Assembly (NCBI RefSeq): GCF_029962485.1
Contig: NZ_CP073637.1
Location: 2,418,001-2,482,000 of the forward strand
DNA length: 64,000 nt
Source of the DNA: Burkholderia cepacia
Lineage (GTDB): Bacteria > Pseudomonadota > Gammaproteobacteria > Burkholderiales > Burkholderiaceae
Reading direction: 5' to 3'
Under the pieces are notes generated by a model. It saw only the letters and a program-made list of their open reading frames with translations, searched no databases and was not told the origin of the DNA. Each line of letters begins with the position of its first letter. The stretch's first letter is position 1. The position numbers were made by a program, and so were the translations under genes. This document shows, one piece after another, positions 26,778-37,002 of the stretch.

Positions 26778-28001
26778 CTATCCGTTCATCCGGCGAAACA
26801 CGGTCGAGCCGCCGCGAACGACCTGCTCGCACAGCGGCCGGCCGATCCAGTACGCGAGCTCCGACAGCGAGCCGACCGACCATGCGGCGAAATCGGCCTG
26901 CCGGCCGACTTCGAGCGCGCCGTGGCGATCCGCGCGGCCGAGCGCCGCGGCTGCATGGCGCGTCACGCCCTGCAGCACTTCGGGCACCGTCATGCGGAAC
27001 AGCGTGCAGCCCAGGTTCAACGTCAGCAGCAGCGATTCGAGCGGCGACGTGCCGGGGTTGTGATCGGTCGCGAGTGCGATCGGCACGCCGTGCTTGCGCA
27101 GCAGTTCGATCGGCGGCAGTTGCGTCTCGCGGATGAAGTAATACGCGCCGGGCAGCAGCACGGCGACCGTGCCGGCCGCCTTCATCGCCTCGATGCCGGC
27201 TTCGTCGAGAAACTCGAGGTGGTCGGCGGACAGCGCGCGGTAACGCGCGGCCAAAGCCGTGCCGCCCGCGTTCGACAATTGCTCCGCATGCAGCTTCACG
27301 GGCAGCCCGCGCCGCGTCGCGGCCTCGAACACGCGCTCCGTCTGTGCGAGCGAGAAGCCGATGCGTTCGCAGAACACGTCGACCGCGTCGACGAGGCCTT
27401 CATCGGCCAGCGCCGGCAGCATCCGGTCGCACACTTCGTCGATGTACGCGTCCGCACGGCCCGCGTATTCGGGCGGCAGCGCATGCGCGCCGAGGAAGGT
27501 CGTGTACACCGTGACCGGGAAGCGCTCGCCGAGCTGGCGTGCGACGCGCAGCATCTTGCGTTCGCTCGCGAGGTCGAGCCCGTAGCCCGACTTGATCTCG
27601 ATCGCGGTCACGCCTTCGGCGAGCAGCGGCTGCAGGCGCGCGGCGGCCTGCACGAACAGCGTCGTCTCGTCGGCCGCACGTGTCGCGCGCACCGTCGAGA
27701 CGATCCCGCCGCCCTGCCGCGCGATTTCCTCATAGCTGACGCCCGCGAGGCGCTGCGCGAATTCGTCCGCACGCGTGCCGCCGTACACGAGGTGCGTATG
27801 GCAATCGACGAGACCCGGCGTCACCCACGCGCCGTGCAGGTCTTCGCGCTGCCAGTGCGCATAACCGTGCGGCAGCGCGGACAACGCGCCGAGCCAGACG
27901 ATCGTGCCGGTTTCGTCGACGGCGATCGCCGCGTCGTCAATCGTCTCGTCGGGATGGCCGTGCGGACACAGCCTCAGGTGATGCCAGACAGTCGGTTTCA
28001 T
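26778..28001 (-). CDS. hutI: Imidazolonepropionase
   Basis: 407 residues, the usual family length. [18 protein letters not shown] contains the HxH metal-binding motif, [11 protein letters not shown] a conserved loop, and [11 protein letters not shown] and [11 protein letters not shown] the later metal ligands. It hydrolyses 4-imidazolone-5-propionate to N-formimino-L-glutamate, the third step of histidine breakdown. It begins 4 bp after the hutD stop, which indicates translational coupling. Confidence 0.97.
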   Translation of the reverse strand: MKPTVWHHLRLCPHGHPDETIDDAAIAVDETGTIVWLGALSALPHGYAHWQREDLHGAWVTPGLVDCHTHLVYGGTRADEFAQRLAGVSYEEIARQGGGIVSTVRATRAADETTLFVQAAARLQPLLAEGVTAIEIKSGYGLDLASERKMLRVARQLGERFPVTVYTTFLGAHALPPEYAGRADAYIDEVCDRMLPALADEGLVDAVDVFCERIGFSLAQTERVFEAATRRGLPVKLHAEQLSNAGGTALAARYRALSADHLEFLDEAGIEAMKAAGTVAVLLPGAYYFIRETQLPPIELLRKHGVPIALATDHNPGTSPLESLLLTLNLGCTLFRMTVPEVLQGVTRHAAAALGRADRHGALEVGRQADFAAWSVGSLSELAYWIGRPLCEQVVRGGSTVFRRMNG

Positions 28002-28005
28002 GCGT

Positions 28006-28617
28006 TCAGTCTCGTTCGCCGATGGCGAGCGATACGGCGAGCAGCGCGCCGCTACCGCTCACGACGACGTCAAACGCACGCCGCGGCCCTTCGAGCCGCA
28101 ACGTGTCCATTTCTTCCAGTGCGTAGTGCGTGCCGTCGATGTCGACACCGACGGCGCCGGTCGCGCAAAACAGCAGCACGGTATCGGCGTGCGCAACGGC
28201 GTGCGCGCCTGCGCGCCACACGTCGAGCGCACCGCGCACGGCCGAGCGGCGCGTCATCAGGTTGAAGTCGCGCGTCGCGCCGTCGTGCAGCGTCGCGTCG
28301 ATCGTAGCTTCCCCTGCGAAATCCGCACGGGCCAGCGGCGCGTCGAGCACGTGCTGCGCCCCGCCCGCTTCGGCGAGCGTCATGCCCGCGCCGGACAGCA
28401 GCACGAGCGTGCGGTCGATCCCGTCGAAACGCGAGAACGGCCCGGCCGTGCCGACGTCCGCGACGCTCACGCGCCACGCGAATGCATCGAGCGCGGCGCC
28501 CGGCGGGAACGCACCGATCTCGCGCGTCACGCCGCCGCCGTTCTTCCACGGCGACGCGACGAGATCCGCTGCGCGGATCATCGTCGCGTTCACCGGCGCC
28601 TGGTCGAGCGCCGTCAT
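28006..28617 (-). CDS. hutD: HutD family protein
   Basis: 203 residues with the HutD signatures [14 protein letters not shown] and AWRVSVADV near the N-terminus and a cupin-like all-beta pattern. HutD is conserved in hut operons but is not an enzyme of the pathway; work in Pseudomonas suggests it tunes or limits hut expression, possibly by sensing urocanate or formylglutamate. It begins 2 bp after the hutU stop and ends 4 bp before hutI, so all three are probably coupled. Confidence 0.92.
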   Translation of the reverse strand: MTALDQAPVNATMIRAADLVASPWKNGGGVTREIGAFPPGAALDAFAWRVSVADVGTAGPFSRFDGIDRTLVLLSGAGMTLAEAGGAQHVLDAPLARADFAGEATIDATLHDGATRDFNLMTRRSAVRGALDVWRAGAHAVAHADTVLLFCATGAVGVDIDGTHYALEEMDTLRLEGPRRAFDVVVSGSGALLAVSLAIGERD

Positions 28618-28619
28618 GC

Positions 28620-30308
28620 TCAGCGGCCGAGCATCGGCAGCTTCAGGCCGGCTTCGCGGGCCGTCTGCTGCGCGAGTTCGTAGCCGGCATCCGCATGGCG
28701 CATCACGCCCGTCGCCGGATCGTTCAGCAGCACGCGACCGAGCCGCTCGTGCGCTTCAGCCGTACCGTCGGCGACGATCACGACGCCCGAGTGCTGCGAG
28801 AAGCCCATGCCGACACCGCCGCCGTGGTGCAGCGACACCCATGATGCGCCGCCTGCCGTGTTCAGCAGTGCGTTCAGCAGCGGCCAGTCGCTGACCGCGT
28901 CCGAACCGTCCTTCATCGATTCCGTCTCGCGGTTCGGGCTCGCGACCGAACCCGTGTCGAGGTGGTCGCGGCCGATCACGATCGGGGCCTTCAGTTCGCC
29001 GTTCTTGACCATCTCGTTGAACGCCTGGCCGAGGCGATAGCGATCCTTCACGCCGACCCAGCAGATCCGCGCCGGCAGGCCCTGGAACGCGATGCGCTCA
29101 CGTGCCATGTCGAGCCAGTTGTGCAGGTGCGGATCGTCGGGGATCAGCTCCTTCACCTTCTGGTCGGTCTTGTAGATGTCTTCCGGATCGCCCGACAGCG
29201 CGACCCAGCGGAACGGGCCCTTGCCTTCGCAGAACAGCGGACGGATGTACGCCGGCACGAAGCCCGGGAAGTCGAACGCGTTCTCGACGCCCATTTCCAG
29301 CGCCATCTGGCGGATGTTGTTACCGTAGTCGAGCGTCGCCGCGCCGCGTTCCTGCAGATCCAGCATCGCCTGCACCTGGACGGCCATCGACTGCTTCGCA
29401 ACCTTCACGATGCTCTGCGGATCGACCTTCTGCGCTTCGCGCCATTGCGCGACGGTCCAGCCTTGCGGCAGGTAGCCGTTGATCGGGTCGTGCGCGCTCG
29501 TCTGGTCGGTCACGCAGTCCGGCGTGATGCCGCGCTTGACGAGTTCCGGGAACACGTCGGCCGCGTTGCCGAGCAGGCCGATCGACACGGGCTTGCCGTC
29601 GCGCTTCGCTTCCTCGATCATGCCGAGCGCTTCGTCGAGCGTCGTCGCCTTCTTGTCGACGTAACGCGTCTTCAGGCGGAAGTCGATGCGCGTCTCGTCG
29701 CATTCGACCGCGATCATCGAGAAGCCGGCCATCGTCGCGGCCAGCGGCTGCGCGCCGCCCATGCCGCCGAGGCCGCCCGTCAGGATCCAGCGGCCCGACG
29801 GGTCGCCGTTGAAGTGCTGGTTCGCAACCGAGAAGAACGTTTCGTAGGTGCCCTGAACGATGCCCTGGCTGCCGATGTAGATCCAGCTGCCGGCCGTCAT
29901 CTGGCCGTACATCATCAGGCCCTTGCGGTCGAGCTCGTGGAAGTGATCCCAGTTCGCCCAGTGCGGCACGAGGTTCGAGTTCGCCAGCAGCACGCGCGGC
30001 GCATCCTTGTGCGTGCGGAACACACCGACCGGCTTGCCCGATTGAATCAGCAGCGTTTCGTTTTCCTCGAGATCCTTCAGCGACGCGAGGATCTGGTCGT
30101 AGCATTCCCAGTTGCGCGCCGCGCGGCCGATGCCGCCGTACACGACGAGCGCATGCGGATGCTCGGCGACTTCCGGGTCGAGGTTGTTCTGGATCATCCG
30201 GTAGGCCGCTTCGGCCAACCAGGTCTTGCAGACTTTCTCGCTGCCGCGCGGCGCGCGGATCGTGCGCGTCGGATCGAGACGGGGATCGATGTGTTTCGGA
30301 TGGTTCAT
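28620..30308 (-). CDS. hutU: Urocanate hydratase
   Basis: 562 residues, matching the family. The N-terminal [18 protein letters not shown] and [12 protein letters not shown], the glycine-rich [18 protein letters not shown] stretch that binds tightly held NAD+, and the C-terminal [16 protein letters not shown] are diagnostic. It adds water to urocanate to form imidazolonepropionate. It lies 39 bp after hutC and 2 bp before hutD. Confidence 0.98.
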   Translation of the reverse strand: MNHPKHIDPRLDPTRTIRAPRGSEKVCKTWLAEAAYRMIQNNLDPEVAEHPHALVVYGGIGRAARNWECYDQILASLKDLEENETLLIQSGKPVGVFRTHKDAPRVLLANSNLVPHWANWDHFHELDRKGLMMYGQMTAGSWIYIGSQGIVQGTYETFFSVANQHFNGDPSGRWILTGGLGGMGGAQPLAATMAGFSMIAVECDETRIDFRLKTRYVDKKATTLDEALGMIEEAKRDGKPVSIGLLGNAADVFPELVKRGITPDCVTDQTSAHDPINGYLPQGWTVAQWREAQKVDPQSIVKVAKQSMAVQVQAMLDLQERGAATLDYGNNIRQMALEMGVENAFDFPGFVPAYIRPLFCEGKGPFRWVALSGDPEDIYKTDQKVKELIPDDPHLHNWLDMARERIAFQGLPARICWVGVKDRYRLGQAFNEMVKNGELKAPIVIGRDHLDTGSVASPNRETESMKDGSDAVSDWPLLNALLNTAGGASWVSLHHGGGVGMGFSQHSGVVIVADGTAEAHERLGRVLLNDPATGVMRHADAGYELAQQTAREAGLKLPMLGR

Positions 30309-30347
30309 GACGACTGCTCCCGAAGGAAAATGACTATCAAATAGGAA

Positions 30348-31043
30348 TCAGAAATGCCCGGTGAAGCGATAACGGCTGCCGGGATGCCACAGATTCGCCA
30401 CCGAGGCGACGACGCCCTGCGACCAGGTGCGCCGATGTAAAACCAGACACGGCTCGACGTCGTCCATCCGCAGCTGCTCGCGCCGCTCCGGCGCCGGGGC
30501 CGCCGCTTCGATCCGGTACTCGACGCGCTGCAGCGGGGCCGCGCGCATCAGGTACAGGTTCGGCGTCGTGTTCGTGAAATCCTGCTCGGCGTAATCCGGC
30601 GCGACCGCCGGATTCACCCACCGTTCTTCGAGCTGCACGGGCTCGTCGTTCTCGAAGTGCAGCACCTGCGAATGAAACAGCTTTGCGCGCACGGCTACCT
30701 GCATCTCGTCGGCGAGCGCCTCGTCGGCGCGGATCGTATCGAGACCGAGCACGCTGGCGTGATACGCATGCCCGCGTGCGCCGACTTCCTCGGAGATGCT
30801 GCGGATCGCCACCAGCGTCGACTCGTACTTCGGCCGCGCGACGTAGGTGCCCGCGCCCTTCATGCGCGTGAGCACCTGCTCGGCCGTCAACTCGCGCAGC
30901 GCGCGGTTGACGGTCATGCGCGCCACCTTGAATTCGCGCGCCAGCTCGTTCTCGGACGGCACCTGATCGCCCTCCTCCCACTCGCCGGCGTGGATGCGGC
31001 CCAGGATGAAATCCTTGATCTCCTGGTAGACCGGCGCGCTCAT
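30348..31043 (-). CDS. hutC: Histidine utilisation repressor (GntR family, HutC)
   Basis: 231 residues: an N-terminal GntR winged helix (YQEIKDFILGRIHAGEWEEG, then VPSENELAREFKVARMTVNR) and a C-terminal UTRA ligand-binding domain (about 90-225). HutC represses hut genes and is released by urocanate. The start at 31043 lies 4 bp after the hutH stop; the longer in-frame extension overlaps hutH and is Ser/Arg-rich shadow sequence. Being inside the operon, downstream of the two operator-like palindromes before hutH, it should regulate its own synthesis. Confidence 0.95.
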   Translation of the reverse strand: MSAPVYQEIKDFILGRIHAGEWEEGDQVPSENELAREFKVARMTVNRALRELTAEQVLTRMKGAGTYVARPKYESTLVAIRSISEEVGARGHAYHASVLGLDTIRADEALADEMQVAVRAKLFHSQVLHFENDEPVQLEERWVNPAVAPDYAEQDFTNTTPNLYLMRAAPLQRVEYRIEAAAPAPERREQLRMDDVEPCLVLHRRTWSQGVVASVANLWHPGSRYRFTGHF

Positions 31044-31047
31044 CGGC

Positions 31048-32571
31048 TTACTGCTCCGATGCGAACGAGAACGGGCTGATCTTCGCGAACGCGCGCTCGC
31101 CGACGAGCTTCGCGATCGCTGCGATGTCCGGTGCGAAGTAGTGATCGAGCTCGTAGTGCGCAACCTTGCCGCGGATCGTTTCCATCGCGGGCGCCAGCTT
31201 CGGGCTCGTGTGGTACGGCGCGCGCAGGTCGACGCCTTGTGCGGCAGCCAGCAGTTCGATCGCGAGGATGTGCTTCGTGTTGTCCGCGATGTCGGCGAGC
31301 TTGCGCGCGGCGAACGTCGCCATCGACACGTGGTCTTCCTGGTTCGCGGAAGTCGGCAGCGAGTCGACCGACGCCGGGTGTGCGAGCGTCTTGTTTTCCG
31401 ATGCGAGTGCGGCAGCCGTCACGTGCGCGATCATGAAGCCCGAGTTCACGCCGCCGTCGCGCACGAGGAACGGGGGCAGGCCCGACAGCGTCGCGTCGAT
31501 CAGCAGTGCGATGCGGCGTTCGGCCAGTGCGCCGATTTCCGCTGCGGCCAGCGCGAGGTTGTCGGCTGCAAACGCGACCGGCTCGGCGTGGAAGTTGCCG
31601 CCCGACAGCACTTCGCCGGTGTCCGGGAAGATCAGCGGGTTGTCCGACACGGCGTTCGCTTCGACCAGCAGCACGTTGGCGGCGTGGCGCATCTGGTCCA
31701 GGCACGCGCCCATCACCTGCGGCTGGCAGCGCAGGCTGTACGGATCCTGCACCTTGTCGCAGTCGCGGTGCGACTGGTTGATCGGCGAGCCTTCGAGCAG
31801 GTCGCGGTACGACGCCGCCGCGTCGATCTGGCCTTGATGGCCGCGCAGTTCATGAATGCGGGCGTCGAACGGCTTCACCGAACCGGCAGCCGCGTCGACC
31901 GACAGCGCGCCGGCGACGAGCGCCGTGCGGTACAGATCTTCGATCGAGAACATGTTGTCGAGCGCCAGCGCGGTCGATGCCTGCGTGCCGTTCAGCAGCG
32001 CGAGGCCTTCCTTCGCCTGCAGCGTCAGCGGCGCGAGGCCCGCGACGCGCAGACCGTCGATCGCGCTCGCACGCTCGCCGCGGATGAACACTTCACCGAC
32101 GCCGAGCAGCACGGCCGACATGTGCGCGAGCGGCGCGAGGTCGCCCGATGCGCCGACCGAGCCCTTCACCGGGATCAGCGGCAGCACGTCCGCGTTGAAC
32201 AGCTTGATCAGCGCGTCCATCACTTCGCGGCGGATGCCCGAGTGGCCGCGGCCGAGGCTCGACAGCTTCAGCGCCATCAGCAGACGCACCGACGAACGTG
32301 CCATCGGCTCGCCGACGCCGACCGCGTGCGACAGCACCAGGTTCTTCTGCAGCAGCTCGAGCTGGTCGTGCGGGATGTGCGTGCTGGCCAGGCGACCGAA
32401 GCCCGTGTTGATACCGTAGGCCGGCTCGCCCTTCGCGGCGATGTCGGCGACGGCTTTCGCGCCGGCGTCGATCTTCGCGAAGCTGGCCGGGTCGAGCGTC
32501 AGCTGCACGGATTCGCGTGCGATCTGGCGCAGTTGCGGGAGGGTCAGGTGGCCGGGGGTCAACGTAATCAT
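31048..32571 (-). CDS. hutH: Histidine ammonia-lyase
   Basis: 507 residues. [15 protein letters not shown] contains the Ala-Ser-Gly triad that cyclises to the MIO electrophile; [11 protein letters not shown] and [11 protein letters not shown] are also typical. It converts L-histidine to urocanate and ammonia, the first step of the pathway. The start at 32571 ([14 protein letters not shown]) was chosen by family similarity; the 18 codons upstream overlap the promoter region. It is the first gene of the hut operon and lies 11 bp after the proximal HutC-type palindrome. Confidence 0.98.
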   Translation of the reverse strand: MITLTPGHLTLPQLRQIARESVQLTLDPASFAKIDAGAKAVADIAAKGEPAYGINTGFGRLASTHIPHDQLELLQKNLVLSHAVGVGEPMARSSVRLLMALKLSSLGRGHSGIRREVMDALIKLFNADVLPLIPVKGSVGASGDLAPLAHMSAVLLGVGEVFIRGERASAIDGLRVAGLAPLTLQAKEGLALLNGTQASTALALDNMFSIEDLYRTALVAGALSVDAAAGSVKPFDARIHELRGHQGQIDAAASYRDLLEGSPINQSHRDCDKVQDPYSLRCQPQVMGACLDQMRHAANVLLVEANAVSDNPLIFPDTGEVLSGGNFHAEPVAFAADNLALAAAEIGALAERRIALLIDATLSGLPPFLVRDGGVNSGFMIAHVTAAALASENKTLAHPASVDSLPTSANQEDHVSMATFAARKLADIADNTKHILAIELLAAAQGVDLRAPYHTSPKLAPAMETIRGKVAHYELDHYFAPDIAAIAKLVGERAFAKISPFSFASEQ

Positions 32572-32582
32572 GTGAGCAATCC

Positions 32583-32592
32583 TGTCTAGACA
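32583..32592. promoter_or_regulatory. Proximal HutC-type operator
   Basis: The perfect palindrome TGTCTAGACA lies 11 bp upstream of hutH, downstream of the predicted -10 box. It is identical to the core of the distal site 45 bp away, and GntR/HutC proteins bind dyads of this form. A repressor here would block elongation or ribosome access. Confidence 0.75.
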
Positions 32593-32609
32593 AGTTTGGA
32601 ATGGATTGA

Positions 32610-32638
32610 AGTGTAGCCACCTCAACTTGTCTAGACAA
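32610..32638 (-). promoter_or_regulatory. hutH promoter
   Basis: On the minus strand, TTGTCT (32638-32633) as -35 and TACACT (32615-32610) as -10 are separated by exactly 17 bp. The -35 hexamer lies inside the distal HutC-type palindrome, so repressor and RNA polymerase would compete directly. Not tested experimentally. Confidence 0.6.
32627..32638. promoter_or_regulatory. Distal HutC-type operator
   Basis: The perfect palindrome TTGTCTAGACAA overlaps the predicted -35 box of hutH. Its centre is 45 bp from the proximal site, close to four helical turns, allowing cooperative binding or looping. Confidence 0.78.
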
Positions 32639-32795
32639 CCCGTTTTTCACTGATTTCGACTTGGGAGTTTCCCTGATGTCCGGCGCGGCCCGCCGGATCG
32701 GTCGTCGGGATCCGGCGCTTAACATATGTTGCAATTATTTTGTCTTTGGCAACATACGGATCATCATTCGCCACCACTCGCCACGGAGACCTACC

Positions 32796-33716
32796 ATGCC
32801 CTTCCCGTCACGATTCGTCGCCCGGTTCGGCCGCCCCCTGCTCGTCGCCGCGTGCGCGCTCGCGTGCGGCACCGCGCTCGCCGCCGAGCCGCTGTCCGGC
32901 ACGCTCGACAAGATCCGGCAGAGCAACCTGATCTCGATCGGCCATCGCGAAACGTCGGTGCCGTTCTCCTACGTCGATGCAGGCGGCAAGGTGATCGGCT
33001 TCTCGCAGGACCTGTGCGACCGCGTGATCGCCGCGGTGAAGGCGCGCACCGGCAAGCCCGACCTGCAGGTGCGTTTCATCCCGGTCACGTCGCAGAACCG
33101 CATCCCGCTCGTGCAGAACGGCACCGTCGACCTCGAATGCGGCGTGACCACCAACCTCGCCACGCGCCACGCGCAGGTCGCGTTCTCCACCACCTTCTTC
33201 GTGGCGACGACGAGGCTGCTCACGCGCACGACGTCGGGCATCCGCGACTTCCCCGACCTCGCCGGCAAGACGGTCGTGACCAACCAGGGCACGACGTCGG
33301 AACGCCTGCTGCGCAAGATGAACGAGGAAAAGAAGATGAACATGCAGATCATCAGCGCGAAGGACTATGGCGAAGGACGCCTCACGCTCGAATCGGGCCG
33401 CGCGGCCGCGTACATGATGGACGACGTGCTGCTCGCGGGCGTGCGCCAGCTCGCCGCGAAACCGGCCGACTGGCAGATCGTCGGCACGCCGCAGTCGTCG
33501 GAAGCCTACGGGTTCATGCTGCGCAAGGACGACCCGCAGTTCAAGGCGCTCGTCGACGGCGTGCTCGTGCAGCTGATGAAGCGCGGCGAGATCAATGCGC
33601 TGTACGACAAATGGTTCATGAAGCCGGTGCCGCCGAAGGGGCTGTCGTTCGACTTCCCGATGAGCGACGTGATCAAGGCGCGCTATGCGGCGCCGAACGA
33701 TGCGCCGCTCGAGTAA
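32796..33716 (+). CDS. ABC transporter substrate-binding protein, polar amino acid type
   Basis: 306 residues with a signal peptide (about 1-29, ending TALA). The mature part is a family 3 periplasmic binding protein: IGHRETSVPFSYVDAGGKVIGFS, DLCDRVIAAVKA, VDLECGVTTN and TVVTNQGTTSERLLRK are similar to glutamate/aspartate-binding proteins. It captures an amino acid in the periplasm for an ABC importer, but no permease or ATPase genes are beside it. It is divergent from hutH (224 bp between starts), so a role in histidine or glutamate uptake is possible but unproven. The start at 32796 has GGAGA ahead of it and gives the signal peptide. Confidence 0.9.
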   Translation: MPFPSRFVARFGRPLLVAACALACGTALAAEPLSGTLDKIRQSNLISIGHRETSVPFSYVDAGGKVIGFSQDLCDRVIAAVKARTGKPDLQVRFIPVTSQNRIPLVQNGTVDLECGVTTNLATRHAQVAFSTTFFVATTRLLTRTTSGIRDFPDLAGKTVVTNQGTTSERLLRKMNEEKKMNMQIISAKDYGEGRLTLESGRAAAYMMDDVLLAGVRQLAAKPADWQIVGTPQSSEAYGFMLRKDDPQFKALVDGVLVQLMKRGEINALYDKWFMKPVPPKGLSFDFPMSDVIKARYAAPNDAPLE

Positions 33717-33725
33717 GGGCCGCGT

Positions 33726-33753
33726 GTGGACGTGCGCTCACGCGCGCGTCCAC
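33726..33753. terminator. Hairpin between convergent genes
   Basis: A 7-bp inverted repeat (GTGGACG at 33726-33732, CGTCCAC at 33747-33753) lies just past the binding-protein stop and reaches into the end of the convergent phosphopantetheinyl transferase gene. It lacks a T-run, so the terminator call is tentative. Confidence 0.3.
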
Positions 33754-34493
33754 GCGACGCACGCCGCATAGCCGGGCGCCGCGTCGAGCCACGCCGCGTC
33801 GAACGCCGCGACGCCAGCGGCTGGCGCGGCCGGCTCGACGATCGTCGTCCCGGGCGTCGCGGCATCGCGCGGCGGCACGACCGCGAACGCGCGCAGACCG
33901 CCGACGATGCCCGTACCGAGCGCCTTGAGCAACGCCTCCTTCGCGGACCACACGCGCATGAATTCGCTCGCGCGCGCCGCAAGCGGCATGCTGTCGAGAT
34001 ACGCGACCTCGGCGGGTGCGCAGACTTCACGCGTCAGCGCACGCCAGTCGACTGCGCGGTTGCAGCCCTCGATATCGACGCCGACGCGCCCCGCCGGGGC
34101 CCACGCGATCAACGCATGATCGCCTGCATGAGACACGTTGAAGTCGAGCAATACGCGATGCACGCGGTCCAGCGACGGCCGCCCCGATTCGTCGACGACG
34201 ATCGCGACCGCGTGCGGCGCGATACCGAGCGCCGCGCCGAGTACGTCGCGCAACGCGGCGCGCGTCGCCGCACTGCGCACCGCATCCTCGTGGCGCATGA
34301 AGCGCGCGGCCCGCGCACGCTCGTCGTCGCCGAGCGCCGCATACGCTGGCGACATCAGCGGCACGCGCCAGTCGAAATCGATACGCACGACCCGCACGCC
34401 GGCACCGGACGCGGCAGCCGGCACGTCGAGCGCGTGCACGCGCCACGCACGGGGCGTTTCTGGCGGGGAAGCGGATTCGGACGGAATGGACAT
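33738..34493 (-). CDS. 4'-phosphopantetheinyl transferase superfamily protein
   Basis: 251 residues of Sfp/HetI-like type. VGVDIEGCNR supplies the first metal-binding Asp and Glu, and WSAKEALLKALGTG the conserved KEA motif; FNVSHAGDHALIAW is the SHS-like strand. These enzymes transfer phosphopantetheine from CoA to carrier proteins of polyketide, peptide or fatty-acid synthases. No carrier protein or synthase is in the window, so the partner lies elsewhere. The start at 34493 was chosen by family length; the open frame upstream overlaps the end of the hydrolase gene. Confidence 0.9.
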   Translation of the reverse strand: MSIPSESASPPETPRAWRVHALDVPAAASGAGVRVVRIDFDWRVPLMSPAYAALGDDERARAARFMRHEDAVRSAATRAALRDVLGAALGIAPHAVAIVVDESGRPSLDRVHRVLLDFNVSHAGDHALIAWAPAGRVGVDIEGCNRAVDWRALTREVCAPAEVAYLDSMPLAARASEFMRVWSAKEALLKALGTGIVGGLRAFAVVPPRDAATPGTTIVEPAAPAAGVAAFDAAWLDAAPGYAACVAWTRA

Positions 34494-34623
34494 CGGCACG
34501 CGCGGCCTGTTGCTGTGAGGAGAAACGTCCGATGTTAATCGATCGCGCCGGCCAGCGACCGGCGCGGCGGGATCAGGAAGCGAATCGAGACAGCACAACG
34601 CGTGGCGCGTGGCGGGCGCCACG

Positions 34624-35664
34624 TCACCCGTTCGCGACCACGCCCGGCACACTGCTGGCCGCTACCGGCCCGCGCGACGCCGGATGAAGCGCATGCACGG
34701 CGCCCGGCGCATCGGCCGGCAGCACGCCGTGTTGCAGCCAGTACAGTGCGACGGGCCACAGCGTGTCGGTGAAGCGGCTGTGGAAAAACGCGAAATGCCC
34801 GATGGCGTCGACACCGATGTCGGCCGGCGCGATCCGCAGGTGCGTGACGTTGCTGCCCGTGTAGTAGCCGACCAGCCGCTCGATCGCGTCGACCGTGCCG
34901 AACGCGTCGTCGTCGATGCCGATCGCGAGCATCGGCGCAGACAGCCCCGCGAAGCGCGCGGGCAATGCCGCGCGGCTGACGTTACCGGCATCGAGCATGC
35001 CGCCGATGTAGCCGTCCTCGAAACGCGGCTGCGCGCGCGCCCACGACAGCGCGACGCCGCGCGGCGTGTCCTCCATCCAGCCGAGCCGCTTCGCGGGCAC
35101 ATAGCCGAACACGGCCGCGAGCGCGGGCATCGCGACATGCCACTTCCACCACATGCGGCGCCGCTCGGCCGGCAGGTAGTCGCGCCAGTACGCATACTGC
35201 GCGCCGACGGTCACCGCATGCCGCACGTGCACGTTCGATGCCGCGAGCCCGAGCAGGCAGCCGCCGATGCTGTGCGCGACGACATCGAGCGGTTGGCCGG
35301 GAAACGCGTCGCGCGCATACTGCAACGCGGCTTCGCAATCGAGCCGCCCCCAGTCGAGCCAGTTCGCGTGCAGCTTCGCGAGGTGCGCGGGGCGCGAACC
35401 GCCGACGCCGCGATAGTCGTAGACGAGCACGTCGCGCCCCTGCGCGAACAGCCAGGCCGCGAAACGGAAGTAGTAGTCGCAGCGCACCGACGTCGCGCAA
35501 TTGACGACCGTCACGGGCCGCACGGCGCCGCCGCCGCGATGGCGCCACACGTGGCCGCGCAATTCATAACCATCGGCCGCGCGCAGCGTCACGGGCTCCG
35601 GCGGCAATGCGCCCGCCGCGCGACTGCGCTGCGCTGCGCCGCTTCCTTCGTTCGAAATCGTCAT
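34624..35664 (-). CDS. Alpha/beta-fold hydrolase
   Basis: 346 residues. DVLVYDYRGVGGSRP is the strand before the oxyanion loop and VAHSIGGCLLGL the nucleophile elbow with the catalytic Ser; GIDDDAFGTVDAIERL likely supplies the acid and GHFAFFHSRF the His. The overall form resembles Burkholderia proteins of the serine-aminopeptidase/abhydrolase type; the substrate is unknown. The start at 35664 lies 12 bp from the edge of a 49-bp tandem repeat array, which occupies its upstream region. Confidence 0.85.
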   Translation of the reverse strand: MTISNEGSGAAQRSRAAGALPPEPVTLRAADGYELRGHVWRHRGGGAVRPVTVVNCATSVRCDYYFRFAAWLFAQGRDVLVYDYRGVGGSRPAHLAKLHANWLDWGRLDCEAALQYARDAFPGQPLDVVAHSIGGCLLGLAASNVHVRHAVTVGAQYAYWRDYLPAERRRMWWKWHVAMPALAAVFGYVPAKRLGWMEDTPRGVALSWARAQPRFEDGYIGGMLDAGNVSRAALPARFAGLSAPMLAIGIDDDAFGTVDAIERLVGYYTGSNVTHLRIAPADIGVDAIGHFAFFHSRFTDTLWPVALYWLQHGVLPADAPGAVHALHPASRGPVAASSVPGVVANG

Positions 35665-35675
35665 CCTGTCTCCTG

Positions 35676-35969
35676 TCGGTCCGAGTTAGCGCTTCAGCGC
35701 TTACTCGGGTCCCATGCTTCGCGGTCGGTCAGAGTTAGCGATTTAGCGCTTACTCGGGCCCCGTGCTTCGCGGGCGGTCAGAGTTAGCGCTTTAGCGCTT
35801 ACTCGGCCCCCATGCTTCGCGGGCGGTCAGAGTTGGTGCTTTAGCGCTTACTCGGGCGCCATGCTTCGCGGCCGGCCCGAGTTGGCGCTTCAGCGCTTAC
35901 CCAAGCGCCATGCTTCGCGGTCGGCCCGAGTTGGCGCTTCAGCGCTTACCCGGACCCCATGCTTCGCGA
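35676..35969. repeat. Six-copy 49-bp intergenic tandem repeat
   Basis: Six contiguous units of exactly 49 bp; the GAGTT marker recurs at 35683, 35732, 35781, 35830, 35879 and 35928. Each unit holds an imperfect dyad around AGCGCTTTAGCGCT and a shared CATGCTTCGCGG block. The copies differ by a few substitutions, and the last two are most alike. The array fills most of the space between the hydrolase start and the divergent LysR gene. No open frame is consistent through it. Confidence 0.95.
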
Positions 35970-36060
35970 TCACCCCGCGCCCGTCGCCAAGCCTCCATTG
36001 AACTTGACGCGTGCCGCATTCTCAACCAATCTTGCTGCTCCGTTCGCATGAGTCACGCGC

Positions 36061-37002
36061 ATGTCAACGCCGCTCGTCCGTCTTCCGTCGCTCGATCTCG
36101 TCCGCGGTTTCGTCGCGGTCGGCCGCCGCATGAGCATCACGCTCGCCGCACAGGACCTGTGCGTCACGCAATCGGCAGTCAGCCGCCAGATCCATGCGCT
36201 CGAAGCGCACCTCGGCGTCGCGTTGCTGCAGCGCGGCTACCGGAAGATCGCGTTCACGCCCGAAGGCGAGCGGCTGTTCCGCGTCGCGGATGCGGCACTG
36301 CACGGCCTGCAGGACACCGTCGCGTCGCTCGCCGCCGCGCGCGAGCGCCAGCCCGTCACGATCACCGCCAGCATCGGCGTCACCGCACTGTGGCTGTTGC
36401 CGCGGCTCGGCCGGTTGCAGGCACGCCTGCCCGCGATCGACCTGCGCGTCGCCGCGAACGACAAGGTACTCGATTTGCGCGCCGAAGGCATCGACCTGGG
36501 CATCCGCTATTGTCCGCGCGATCGCGCGCCGACCGGTGCGCTGCGCCTGTTCGACGAGATCGTCGTCCCGGTCGCGCATCCCGCGCTCGCCACGCGGCCG
36601 GTCACGAGCGCGGCCGCGATCGCCGACCACGTGCTGCTCGAATTCGACGGGCCGCCGCAACCGCAACTCCAGTGGCACGCGCACCTGCATGCGGCCGGGC
36701 TCGGCGACGCGCGGCCGAAAGGCGTGCTGCGCTTCAACCAGTACGACCAGGTGATCCAGGCTGCGATCGCGGGCCAGGGCGTCGCGCTCGGCCGGCTCGC
36801 ACTCGTCGCGCCGATGCTCGCGGACGGGCGGCTCGCCGTGCTCGGCCCGCACACGCAGGCGCTGTCGGATACGTACGGCTACTGGCTGTTCCAGCACGAT
36901 CCGGCCCCGCGCCGCGAAGTCGCCGATGTGCGCGACTGGATGCTCGCCGAAGCAGCCGAATGCGATGCGGCCATGCGCGCGCACGACACGACGTCGGCGT
37001 AA
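36061..37002 (+). CDS. LysR-family transcriptional regulator (GcvA-like)
   Basis: 313 residues. The helix-turn-helix (GRRMSITLAAQDLCVTQSAV, then SRQIHALEAHLGVALLQRGY) is of the GcvA branch, with a C-terminal effector domain (about 95-300) whose GIDLGIRYC motif is also typical of GcvA. The gene is divergent from the hydrolase, across the tandem repeat, and lies 187 bp before an MFS transporter on the same strand. Either neighbour could be its target. No clear dyad for it is seen outside the repeat array. Confidence 0.92.
   Translation: MSTPLVRLPSLDLVRGFVAVGRRMSITLAAQDLCVTQSAVSRQIHALEAHLGVALLQRGYRKIAFTPEGERLFRVADAALHGLQDTVASLAAARERQPVTITASIGVTALWLLPRLGRLQARLPAIDLRVAANDKVLDLRAEGIDLGIRYCPRDRAPTGALRLFDEIVVPVAHPALATRPVTSAAAIADHVLLEFDGPPQPQLQWHAHLHAAGLGDARPKGVLRFNQYDQVIQAAIAGQGVALGRLALVAPMLADGRLAVLGPHTQALSDTYGYWLFQHDPAPRREVADVRDWMLAEAAECDAAMRAHDTTSA

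Noticed and set aside
35676..35969. CRISPR array
   Set aside because: The whole 49-bp unit repeats with no unique spacers, and no cas genes are near.
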